DNA of 64,000 nt from a virus. Where the stretch lies: positions 1 to 64,000 of the IMG/VR virus record IMGVR_UViG_3300023176_006361; one strand, given 5' to 3'. Shown piece after piece: positions 1-6,369 of this stretch (positions are counted from its first letter, which is position 1; each line of letters starts with the position of its first letter). The translations under genes and the position numbers were made by a program. Under the pieces are notes generated by a model that was not told where the DNA came from, ran no database searches, and saw only the letters and a program-made list of their open reading frames with translations.

Positions 1-593
1 CGGTTCCAAAGTGGTTCCAAAAGAATGTTGCTGAAACGAGTAGCAAGTATGTTATTGACAGTATCTTTACCAAGATAATGGTCAATGCGATAGACTTGTT
101 TCTCGCGTAGATGTCTAGCAACCACAGTTGATAGATTATCAGCAGATTTATAATCGTGCCCAAAGGGTTTCTCAATAACAACACGCGAGAGTTCTGGGTT
201 GTTGAGGAGTCCTGCTTCTTTGAGATTGATGATAGCATTCTCATATCGTTCTGGGGGTACGGATAAGAAGTAAGTTGAATCATCTGCATCTGGTAGATTT
301 TTCAATGAGTTTGGATTATCCAAATCAGTGCTAATCCAATCCAGACGATGGAGAAAATCTTCAGGATACTCTCCCAAAGATTCTACCCATGTTTGTTTCG
401 CAATCTCACGACGAGATGTCCCTACAATCACAAGATTACTTGGAAGTAAATCTTTCTGATGTAGTTTATACAGAGCAGGGATTAGTTTTTTCTTTGCCAG
501 ATCTCCAGTAGCACCGAAGATTACTATCTGGTAAGTAAGTATTTCAGTGTGCGGTTCCGTTTCCATCATAGTCGTCCGAGTTATAGTAGTCAT
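1..593 (-). CDS. zwf: Glucose-6-phosphate dehydrogenase, N-terminal part (runs off the left edge)
   Basis: Oxidises glucose 6-phosphate to 6-phosphogluconolactone with NADP+, the entry step of the oxidative pentose phosphate pathway, in the host cytoplasm. About 197 codons are visible. The Rossmann nucleotide-binding motif FGATGDLAKKKLIPALY lies near residues 26-42. EKPFG is near residue 140, and the substrate-binding signature RIDHYLGKD, followed by NNILATRF and LLEPLWN, is near residues 165-195. The chosen ATG at 593 has AAGGTGAAA just upstream; in-frame ATGs at 569 and 566 are alternatives, and the residues before the Rossmann core are not conserved enough to decide. The 5' end overlaps a 43-aa membrane ORF by 50 bases in another frame. 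The gene sits directly downstream of gnd, so the two oxidative pentose phosphate enzymes are probably made together. Family identity is clear; the C-terminal half is outside the window. Confidence 0.96.
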   Translation of the reverse strand, partial: MTTITRTTMMETEPHTEILTYQIVIFGATGDLAKKKLIPALYKLHQKDLLPSNLVIVGTSRREIAKQTWVESLGEYPEDFLHRLDWISTDLDNPNSLKNLPDADDSTYFLSVPPERYENAIINLKEAGLLNNPELSRVVIEKPFGHDYKSADNLSTVVARHLREKQVYRIDHYLGKDTVNNILATRFSNILLEPLWN

Positions 594-675
594 TTTCACC
601 TTTTCGTAGCCCGAAATATATCGTGGCCAATACAAATGGTATTGCCACCCACTTGAGTGCTTCACCTAACATCAT
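544..675 (-). CDS. 43-aa single-pass membrane microprotein between gnd and zwf
   Basis: I do not recognise this protein. It starts at tandem ATGs (675 and 672) inside the last codons of gnd and ends at TGA at 544-546, inside zwf. The product begins MMLGEALKWVAIPFVLAT, has one predicted membrane span at about residues 7-23, a short basic turn (RKGE) and an acidic Tyr/Asp/Asn-rich tail (YYNSDDYDGNGT). It overlaps gnd by 14 bases and zwf by 50 bases out of frame, which suggests translational coupling across the three genes. The overlapping layout and the clean hydrophobic-then-acidic composition, like the other small membrane proteins of this cassette, argue that it is real. A role near a membrane complex is only an inference. 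Confidence 0.7.
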   Translation of the reverse strand: MMLGEALKWVAIPFVLATIYFGLRKGENDYYNSDDYDGNGTAH

Positions 676-1681
676 GACCACCAAACATTGCTCGCATACC
701 ATTCAAGACTTTGTTCGCAAATCGTCCAAGTCTTCTGGACTCAAATCTTGAGTAGAGAGCAGTAGTAATAACAGGGGCTGGAACACCGAGATCCACAGCA
801 CTGTGAACAGTCCAACGACCCTCACCACTGTCTGATACTCCCCCATCGAACTTGCTAAGCTCTCGATCGCTGCGTAGTACAGTAGCGGTAAGATCAAGTA
901 ACCAACTACCAACAACGCTACCACGACGCCATAACTCAGCCACTTCAGCAACATCAATATCATACATATAATCTTGAGGACAATCCATTGGAGCGACCTC
1001 AGCATCTCCTTCCTTGACATACTGTGCTCCTGCATTTGCCTCATGTAAAATGTTGAATCCCTCAGCATATGCTTGCATGATTCCATACTCAACACCATTG
1101 TGAACCATCTTCACAAAGTGACCAGCACCTGCAGGTCCACAATGCAACCAACCATGCTCAGCAGAAGTCTCATAACTTAGAGGATCAGTGCGAGAGGCAG
1201 ACCCGATACCTGGGGCGAGTGCCCTGAAGATAGGAGCGCAGACGGATACTGCAGTATTTGCACCACCAACCATAAGACAGTATCCACGCTCCAAACCGTA
1301 AACACCACCACTAGTACCACAGTCAAGATATTGGATGCCCAGTTTAGACAACCTTTCTGCCCTGCGTCTAGAGTCTTTAAAATTGGAATTGCCATGATCA
1401 ATAATAATATCGCCTTCCACACAAAATTGTAGTAGCTCATTGAGTGTGTCCTCTACTGTTTCTGCTGGTACAACCATCATGTAAACGCCAGGACCTTTGC
1501 CACTGACTACTTGAACAAGGCTTTGAATAGAAGTGGTATATCCACTGATATAACCCGCTTCATATTGTGCCTCAGCTTTTTGAACATTGTTTCTATACCC
1601 ATGCACTTCATGTCCTGCTTTGATAAGACGACGAGACATGCCCTCGCCCATTCGTCCTAATCCAATAATTCCTACTTTCAT
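662..1681 (-). CDS. gnd: 6-phosphogluconate dehydrogenase (decarboxylating), short type
   Basis: Converts 6-phosphogluconate to ribulose 5-phosphate and CO2, giving NADPH (or NADH) in the host cytoplasm. The 339-aa protein opens with the Rossmann motif GxGxxG (G7, G9, G12). It carries DCGTSGGVYG at residues 120-129 and the substrate/catalytic block GPAGAGHFVKMVHNGVEYG, with K191, H194, N195 and E198 corresponding to catalytic and binding residues of the family. It is shorter than the ~470-aa enterobacterial enzyme and matches the shorter class seen in some bacteria and in cyanophages. The start ATG overlaps the stop of the upstream 59-aa ORF (ATGA). With zwf downstream it would feed NADPH and pentose phosphate toward phage nucleotide synthesis. 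No key residue appears to be missing. Confidence 0.97.
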   Translation of the reverse strand: MKVGIIGLGRMGEGMSRRLIKAGHEVHGYRNNVQKAEAQYEAGYISGYTTSIQSLVQVVSGKGPGVYMMVVPAETVEDTLNELLQFCVEGDIIIDHGNSNFKDSRRRAERLSKLGIQYLDCGTSGGVYGLERGYCLMVGGANTAVSVCAPIFRALAPGIGSASRTDPLSYETSAEHGWLHCGPAGAGHFVKMVHNGVEYGIMQAYAEGFNILHEANAGAQYVKEGDAEVAPMDCPQDYMYDIDVAEVAELWRRGSVVGSWLLDLTATVLRSDRELSKFDGGVSDSGEGRWTVHSAVDLGVPAPVITTALYSRFESRRLGRFANKVLNGMRAMFGGHDVR

Positions 1682-1857
1682 TTTTTAAATAAATCCTCTA
1701 CTTGTTTTCTGGCATCTGCCATCTTTTGTTTTTCGCGTTCAGAATGTTTGTATCCATTCTTCCCATGTATGATAAAATGTCCCTGACAAAACATAGTTAT
1801 GCCAAATCCAAATAAGAGTATAACTCCTATCCATTCTATAATGTGATCTTGAGCCAT
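1678..1857 (-). CDS. 59-aa single-pass membrane protein upstream of gnd
   Basis: Unrecognised small protein. It starts MAQDHIIEWIGVILLFGFG, has a hydrophobic span at about residues 9-30 and then a highly charged C-terminal half rich in Lys, Glu and Arg (SEREKQKMADARKQVEDL) likely to be an amphipathic helix. The ATG at 1857 lies 22 bases inside the end of the upstream 72-aa gene, and its TGA at 1678-1680 overlaps the ATG of gnd (ATGA), a classic coupling arrangement. The position between PTOX and gnd, and the resemblance in layout to three other small membrane ORFs here, support a real gene. The function is unknown; a membrane tether or regulator is only a guess. Confidence 0.75.
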   Translation of the reverse strand: MAQDHIIEWIGVILLFGFGITMFCQGHFIIHGKNGYKHSEREKQKMADARKQVEDLFKK

Positions 1858-2054
1858 GGTAATAATGGTGGTATTACTCCAATCAATCTTAGTAGTCCTT
1901 CAGCAAATAAAGCAAGAACCACCCAACCGACGCACATACTAATGATAGAAGCATTACGGTTGTGTCGTCGTATTGCTGCATCAATCATCTCCTGAACTTT
2001 TTCTTCAGTTAGTCTTTCGGGGGGTTCAATATCCTTACCCCAATTCTTGAACAT
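1836..2054 (-). CDS. 72-aa membrane protein downstream of PTOX
   Basis: Unrecognised. The N-terminal half is polar and helical (LTEEKVQEMIDAAIRRHNR); residues 37-70 are hydrophobic with a Gly/Pro break, compatible with one long or two short membrane segments. The ATG overlaps the TAA of the PTOX gene (TAATG), so the two are probably translated together. Because PTOX is a membrane-surface enzyme using plastoquinol, a neighbouring membrane protein could be functionally linked, but nothing in the sequence proves this. The next gene (59 aa) begins within its last codons. Confidence 0.8.
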   Translation of the reverse strand: MFKNWGKDIEPPERLTEEKVQEMIDAAIRRHNRNASIISMCVGWVVLALFAEGLLRLIGVIPPLLPWLKITL

Positions 2055-2554
2055 TAGATTTTCTCCATAGCGAGGTTTAGTTCGTAGGCATGATGCAGTT
2101 CATCATTCAAGATCTCAAGGATCTTGTCATCGTGACCATTCAAAGCAAGATACTTAGTATATGTAGTAGCAGCATGAATCTCTACTTCATACGACAGATG
2201 GTATGCAGACTTAGGAGCCACCCAATAATAAACCACATTGATCCAATAATAGACAAGGACGAGGTGTTTGGCAACAAAGCGATCGATAAAATAAGCATTA
2301 CCGCCCCTGCTCTCCATATATTCCAGATGTTCTGTTTCATTGACTGACTGCTCGAAGTGTTGTTTCATCAATTGAAGGTGCTCAGGACCACGCAATCCCA
2401 TACTTTCACGAAAATGTAATACACTCAAGAAAGCAAAATAGGGTGCCCGAGCAATTTCCTCAAGCACCCAAAAACGTTGATAGTCTCGACCTCTATAAAG
2501 ATAATCAATAATTGAAATAGTAAGATTCAGAATAAACTCGTTGAAAGCTTTCAT
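2054..2554 (-). CDS. ptox: Plastoquinol terminal oxidase (PTOX), alternative-oxidase family
   Basis: A non-haem di-iron enzyme that oxidises plastoquinol and reduces oxygen to water at the thylakoid membrane; cyanophages are known to carry it. The 166-aa protein contains the four iron-binding blocks of the family: LEEIARAPYFAFL at 31-43, NETEHLEYM at 72-80 (E73, H76), EVEIHAATTYTKYL at 123-136 (E125) and DELHHAYE at 151-158 (E152, H155). Tyr/Trp-rich hydrophobic helices between blocks fit interfacial membrane binding. It starts at an ATGA overlap with the upstream 47-aa ORF and ends at a TAATG overlap with the 72-aa ORF. During infection it would relieve over-reduction of the plastoquinone pool while CO2 fixation is reduced. 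Length agrees with other phage copies as I know them; all metal ligands are present. Confidence 0.96.
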   Translation of the reverse strand: MKAFNEFILNLTISIIDYLYRGRDYQRFWVLEEIARAPYFAFLSVLHFRESMGLRGPEHLQLMKQHFEQSVNETEHLEYMESRGGNAYFIDRFVAKHLVLVYYWINVVYYWVAPKSAYHLSYEVEIHAATTYTKYLALNGHDDKILEILNDELHHAYELNLAMEKI

Positions 2555-2694
2555 GGATTGCGAGGATCAATGCCTAAACTAATTAGGTAATCTCTCCACC
2601 AATCTGGATCTTTGTGTTTCCATTTCGGAACAGAAGTACCCTTATCTGAATAATATTGAAACAAAACTTCATCTATAATCTGTGCGACTTCCAT
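2551..2694 (-). CDS. 47-aa hypothetical protein upstream of PTOX
   Basis: Unrecognised soluble protein (MEVAQIIDEVLFQYYSDKG..., with a Trp-rich patch KWKHKDPDWWRDYL). I chose the ATG at 2694 because GAGGAAGAAGAAT precedes it as a strong ribosome-binding site with about 8 bases spacing, and it leaves only a 26-base overlap with the upstream gene. A longer 79-aa reading from 2790 exists but would overlap the acidic coding end of that gene by 122 bases and lacks a clear ribosome-binding site. The stop overlaps the PTOX start (ATGA). Function unknown. Confidence 0.7.
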   Translation of the reverse strand: MEVAQIIDEVLFQYYSDKGTSVPKWKHKDPDWWRDYLISLGIDPRNP

Positions 2695-2878
2695 ATTCTT
2701 CTTCCTCTTCATCAACGTCCTCATATGCATTGACCACATATGGTCCATGGGGTTTTCTAGATTCGGATCTGACATATCGTTGCTCATCATTTACAGCAGA
2801 AATCCAAACAGATAATTTCATGATAATCCAAATCAGTGCTAAAGGGGTAAAACATGCGATCAGGATTACAGATTTCAT
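2669..2878 (-). CDS. 69-aa membrane-anchored protein with acidic tail
   Basis: Unrecognised. Residues 4-28 are strongly hydrophobic (VILIACFTPLALIWIIMKL...), either a signal anchor or a single membrane helix, followed by a charged region and a run of Asp/Glu (DVDEEEEE) near the C-terminus. It is the first gene of the PTOX/gnd/zwf cassette and starts two bases after the stop of the repeat protein gene. The purine-rich DNA coding the Glu run also serves as the ribosome-binding site of the next gene. It resembles the other small membrane proteins of the cassette in layout but not obviously in sequence. Confidence 0.75.
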   Translation of the reverse strand: MKSVILIACFTPLALIWIIMKLSVWISAVNDEQRYVRSESRKPHGPYVVNAYEDVDEEEEEYGSRTDYR

Positions 2879-2880
2879 AG

Positions 2881-3147
2881 TTATGCACTTATGGGATTGT
2901 TATCTTTATCGTGCCTCTGATACGTTCCAGGAGTCCTGGCAGTATTATCAGCATTTCTTGCTTGATATGTTCCAGGAGTTCTCACAGTGTTATCTGTATT
3001 ACGTGCTTGGTAGTCACCATTGTAATCTCTGTAAGTCACAGTGCTCCAACCCTCAGTACCAGAAAACTGATTGACAGTTGTAAATCCTGGTTGGGGATCA
3101 TCTGGATCGTTATTAATGTCTCGTCTGACGTAGTTAGTGTTTGCCAT
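2881..3147 (-). CDS. 88-aa protein with 15-residue tandem repeats
   Basis: Function unknown. The C-terminal half holds two near-identical 15-residue repeats, YQARNTDNTVRTPGT (46-60) and YQARNADNTARTPGT (61-75), followed by a degenerate third (YQRHDKDNN, 76-84). The N-terminal half is polar (VTYRDYNGDYQ). There is no signal peptide or membrane segment. Such Tyr/Asn/Thr repeats suggest a small structural or filament-associated protein, perhaps a virion decoration. Its start lies one base after the stop of the upstream probable virion gene, so translation is probably coupled. Confidence 0.75.
   Translation of the reverse strand: MANTNYVRRDINNDPDDPQPGFTTVNQFSGTEGWSTVTYRDYNGDYQARNTDNTVRTPGTYQARNADNTARTPGTYQRHDKDNNPISA
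2923..3012 (-). repeat. Two direct 45-bp coding repeats
   Basis: The DNA encoding residues 46-75 of the 88-aa protein consists of two adjacent 45-base units that differ at only a few positions, with a shorter decayed unit following. The repeats keep the frame, so copy number could change by recombination without breaking the gene. Confidence 0.8.
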
Positions 3148-3148
3148 T

Positions 3149-3934
3149 TTAGTTATCTACGAGGATCATATCAAAAGTAGCACCGCCGCCCATGGTGTTC
3201 CCAGAGATTGCCTGAACTTCCAGGTCAGTCTTTTCAGTAAATTTCAGAGGAACTGGATAGTCATAATTCATAGGTGTAGCAAATGTTCCTAGTTGTGCTT
3301 TGGTGTTGAATGCTCCACCGAAAGGTCTTGCTACAAATCTAAAGATACAATCTTTCTGCTTATCAACAGAACATTGGAGCTTCATAAGGTAAGCAGTTTT
3401 GCCAGCAGGAACGGTATAAACTGACATTAGTGTTTGTCCTGCTCCTGCTAAAATAAATGCCCTAGCAGCACTATCAACTGTAACAGTAATCAATCCAACA
3501 TTAGTTGTCTCACCAGATGCTGGAGTTTTTACAAATGCTCTAAACACACGAATAAAATTGACAGCACCTGCTGCTCCACCAACAGTAATGTCTTCCGAAG
3601 CAAGAGCATAGTTTTCGTCCAATCCAGATACTGTGATTACAGCACCAGCATCATCCGTACTTCCTGAAGTTGCTGTTGCTCCACCAGCAGTTCCAATATA
3701 TGGATATGCTGTAGTTCCGTCCCAGATTGCTTGATATGTAGAAGCAAATGATGTTCTATATCCAAACTTATTGACGTGTGAATATCCATCTAACAGTCCA
3801 GCAGCAATAGGAATGTTAGCAGCAGCACCATAACTGTTGAGTGGATTGCCGTTTTCATCGGCAATCATCACTACCTCAAAAATTGAAGTACCATTGTTTA
3901 AAAATTCTTGTGATTGTTTATTCCATTGTGCCAT
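3149..3934 (-). CDS. Probable virion protein (261 aa, beta-rich)
   Basis: No confident family assignment. The protein begins MAQWNKQSQEFLNNGTSIFE and is rich in Gly, Ala, Thr and hydrophobic beta strands (VGLITVTVDSAARAFI, TVPAGKTAYLMKLQCSVDK), ending with a compact VPLKFTEKTDLEVQAI segment. The style matches single-domain phage decoration or fibre-tip proteins that occur widely in marine viruses. A good ribosome-binding site (GAGGAATAAAAA) precedes the ATG. It lies downstream of the lysine-rich 393-aa gene and likely shares its late transcript. A non-structural role cannot be excluded. Confidence 0.75.
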   Translation of the reverse strand: MAQWNKQSQEFLNNGTSIFEVVMIADENGNPLNSYGAAANIPIAAGLLDGYSHVNKFGYRTSFASTYQAIWDGTTAYPYIGTAGGATATSGSTDDAGAVITVSGLDENYALASEDITVGGAAGAVNFIRVFRAFVKTPASGETTNVGLITVTVDSAARAFILAGAGQTLMSVYTVPAGKTAYLMKLQCSVDKQKDCIFRFVARPFGGAFNTKAQLGTFATPMNYDYPVPLKFTEKTDLEVQAISGNTMGGGATFDMILVDN

Positions 3935-3944
3935 TTTTTATTCC

Positions 3945-5126
3945 TCAGCAGTTCCAAGCTCTAAGTGACTTATTGATTCTGCTATCGGGATCGTTAGCAG
4001 TTTTGGAAGAAGTAAGTTTCTTCTTCATACCAGACATTCTGGCGCAGAAAGATTTACGACGAGGATTGCCAACTTCCTTTGAAGGTGCTTTTAGATCAGA
4101 ACCAGGATTTTCTCTTTCGTAGGACTTACGTCCCTTCTCATTGAGACCACCCTCTTTATTCTTTCCTGATTTCTTTGTCCATGCTGCACCTTCTGTAAAG
4201 TCCTTGAAAGATTTCTTTTCCTCTGGTACACAATTTGGGACTTGTTTACCACCCTTATTTTTCATTCCAACTTGCTTGTATCCTTTCCAACAAGGACCTT
4301 TCTTTTCTGCTAGAACTTGCTCACTAAATGATTCGTTTGTTGGGTGAACAGATGCGATTGTGAACTTGTCCCACATTTCAGGACCATATCCACACTCCAT
4401 TCTACTTTCTTGTTTGCCGCATAACTGGCAAAATTTACGCTCCCCGCCACCATATGATTCGCTGGTAGAAGACTTCCATCCACCACCTGCTTTTTTGTAT
4501 TCCTTTGCTGCCCATCCATTCGCATACGCTGAAGGATAGACATCAAACTTTGCTTTTGCTCTGGACTTCATCTTAGACCAGAGTGCTGGATTGGTTGGTA
4601 CATTCTTTTCTTCGATGTACTCCTCCCCAATATTATTGGATACCATTTTGGGTTTTCCTCCCTTACCTTTACGATCTGCAACTGGATCTGCTTTACGCTT
4701 TCTCTTTACAGCATTACCGATCTCAGACTTTGACATCTTTGCTGCTTTCTCTTTGGATAAGCATTTTGGTTTTGGTTCGCCAGGTTCTCTAGCACACTTG
4801 CCAACACGCTCGCCTTTGGTGTTATAGCGATCCCAACCGCCGCCACCAGCACCACCTTTCTTACCTTTGCCAAACCAATCGCGAAGATCTTCTTTCATAA
4901 CAATCAGAGGTAAAGCGGGATTCTGCTCTGACCTAGAGAATGACAAAAGAATAGCACCAGGATATACTTTCTCCAAATCATCTTGGATATCTTGTCTTTT
5001 GACAACATTTCCTTGACGATAGAAAAACTGGGAATACTTTCTTCTACCTCTATAGGAAAACTCTACAATGTAGATGTATCCCATAGACTGTATTCTTTTC
5101 TCTATTAGTTTGTCTACTTTTTTCAT
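3945..5126 (-). CDS. Lysine-rich multidomain protein of unknown function
   Basis: At 393 aa and strongly basic, this looks like a chain of short modules. Residues 1-75 form a compact N-terminal domain (YIYIVEFSYRGRRKYSQFFY). Around 77-150 is a Gly/Lys segment with GGGGWDRYNTKGERVGKC and CLSKEKAAKMSKSE, resembling DUF5872-type modules. Around 175-215 lies NPALWSKMKSRAKAKFDVYP followed by SAYANGWAAKEYKK. A Cys-bearing stretch (CQLCGKQESRMECGYG) is near 230-245. The C-terminus from about 310 (AAWTKKSGKNKEGGLNEKGR ... INKSLRAWNC) is a conserved module I know from cyanophage proteins, probably DUF6321. The composition suits nucleic-acid contact, but this is inference. A late-type promoter lies immediately upstream, inside the end of gp16. 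Confidence 0.85.
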   Translation of the reverse strand: MKKVDKLIEKRIQSMGYIYIVEFSYRGRRKYSQFFYRQGNVVKRQDIQDDLEKVYPGAILLSFSRSEQNPALPLIVMKEDLRDWFGKGKKGGAGGGGWDRYNTKGERVGKCAREPGEPKPKCLSKEKAAKMSKSEIGNAVKRKRKADPVADRKGKGGKPKMVSNNIGEEYIEEKNVPTNPALWSKMKSRAKAKFDVYPSAYANGWAAKEYKKAGGGWKSSTSESYGGGERKFCQLCGKQESRMECGYGPEMWDKFTIASVHPTNESFSEQVLAEKKGPCWKGYKQVGMKNKGGKQVPNCVPEEKKSFKDFTEGAAWTKKSGKNKEGGLNEKGRKSYERENPGSDLKAPSKEVGNPRRKSFCARMSGMKKKLTSSKTANDPDSRINKSLRAWNC

Positions 5127-5146
5127 CTAGAGACAGTCAGTTTCTA

Positions 5147-5155
5147 CTATTTATC
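5147..5155 (-). promoter_or_regulatory. T4-like late promoter candidate (GATAAATA)
   Basis: On the minus strand the bases read GATAAATAG, one mismatch from the T4 late -10 element TATAAATA. It overlaps the stop codon of the small terminase gene and sits about 20 bases before the ATG of the lysine-rich protein. It could start a separate late transcript covering the downstream genes, possibly as far as the metabolic cassette. Confidence 0.55.
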
Positions 5156-5545
5156 CTTTTGTGATTGCTTTAGTATCTTCTGCAATTCTGCTGTACTACC
5201 CACAAAGACAGCATTATTTGTTACATGAGTTGGAGATTTATCCTCTCCAAGATCCTTCATCTTCTTCTGAAGATCAATCAACTTATCTGTGGCGTCAGCA
5301 ACGTTCTTGATAAGTTGACCAGCGACTTCATATGCTCTGGGAGAATCTGACTCCTGTGCCAATTCAAGAATACCATTGACTGCCTCTTGACCCTTTTCAA
5401 TGAGAGAATATAAATTACCTCTCGTATAATCATAGTCTTGATCTGGATCAGACTCAACTTTCTTTATCTCAGATTTTATTGGTGCTTCTACAATTTCTGT
5501 AGATTTCACATCAAATGCGTTGTCAATGGTATCAAAATCTTTCAT
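5147..5545 (-). CDS. 16: Terminase small subunit (gp16-like)
   Basis: Recognises or positions DNA for packaging with the large terminase. The 132-aa protein has an acidic N-terminus and a helical core at about 38-100 (NLYSLIEKGQEAVNGILELA, SPRAYEVAGQLIKNVADATD, KLIDLQKKMKDLG), the pattern of T4-type gp16 from cyanophages, and a conserved C-terminal motif VFVGSTAELQKILKQ. It follows gp15 as in T4. In T4 the large terminase gp17 comes next; here it does not, and a set of accessory genes follows instead. Confidence rests on both motif and order. Confidence 0.88.
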   Translation of the reverse strand: MKDFDTIDNAFDVKSTEIVEAPIKSEIKKVESDPDQDYDYTRGNLYSLIEKGQEAVNGILELAQESDSPRAYEVAGQLIKNVADATDKLIDLQKKMKDLGEDKSPTHVTNNAVFVGSTAELQKILKQSQKDK

Positions 5546-5550
5546 GGTTC

Positions 5551-6369
5551 TTAGAATGAATTGAATGTAATAGAGGTGCTGAATCCAAAGTCTTCATCAT
5601 CAAGTGAAGTCAATAATGAAGTATCGTCTGCATCTACATCAGTATCACTATCTTGGTCAGTTGTTGCCTTAGGTGTGACAGTATAAGTAACTTCTCTCCT
5701 TGCAGTAGTTGTATTTGTATCTGAATACATATTTGTAATAGCAGACTTGATAACTCCAGAATCTGCAACTGGACCAAACAGATAAGTTTTAGCAGTGAAT
5801 TGAAGAGTCCAGATAATTACTTGTCTCTTGTCAAAGTTACCTTCATACTCATCTCTATAGTCAATACTGTTCAATACGATAGGAATATCTCTTTTCTCAT
5901 CAGTTTCCTTGATCATCTTTACAGTGATACTAAAAGATGGTTGAAAGAACGGGAGAATTTGTTCTACGATTTGAAGACCATCATCCTGGTTCTTTACATA
6001 TATTGCCAATTCAAAATTGACATTATATGGAACAGGCATAAATTGTTTAGTAATCTTATTAGCATCACCGTCTTTGGGAGTAATGATAGTCTTGAGAGGT
6101 GCTAACTTTCTTGTAGGATCATATTGCATACCAAGAATTTCAAATGACATTCTAGGCAGCACAATCTGAACATCCTTGCCTTGAAGATCAGGTTGCTGTT
6201 GAATCCTTGCTAAAAACTTTTGAGTTGGTCCATATGATAATGGAACTTTGGAAACTTCTACAACATTTCCTGAAGCATCAAATCTATTGATTTCAAGATT
6301 GTTGAAAAGCGTACCAAAACCAACTACAGTTTTCCTAAGTACTTCGTTGTAAAAATAGTCTCCAAACAT
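5551..6369 (-). CDS. 15: Tail completion / sheath stabiliser (gp15-like)
   Basis: Caps the contractile tail and joins it to the neck. The 272-aa length equals that of T4 gp15 as I remember it. The start MFGDYFYNEVLRK and the central block QIVEQILPFFQPSFSITVKM at about 150-175 closely match the T4 protein (MFGYFYN..., QIVEQILPYFQP). An acidic Asp-rich stretch is near the C-terminus (DQDSDTDVDADDTS). The ATG overlaps the stop of gp14 (TAATG), and small terminase gp16 follows after five bases, the T4 order. Confidence 0.95.
   Translation of the reverse strand: MFGDYFYNEVLRKTVVGFGTLFNNLEINRFDASGNVVEVSKVPLSYGPTQKFLARIQQQPDLQGKDVQIVLPRMSFEILGMQYDPTRKLAPLKTIITPKDGDANKITKQFMPVPYNVNFELAIYVKNQDDGLQIVEQILPFFQPSFSITVKMIKETDEKRDIPIVLNSIDYRDEYEGNFDKRQVIIWTLQFTAKTYLFGPVADSGVIKSAITNMYSDTNTTTARREVTYTVTPKATTDQDSDTDVDADDTSLLTSLDDEDFGFSTSITFNSF

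Noticed and set aside
703-1440. 131-aa and 87-aa frames with hydrophobic stretches within gnd
   Set aside because: Both are shifted frames of gnd, which has complete catalytic motifs; they lack ribosome-binding sites.
2695-2790. Longer start for the 47-aa protein (79-aa version)
   Set aside because: It would overlap the upstream membrane protein by 122 bases, with a weak ribosome-binding site; the ATG at 2694 has a strong one.
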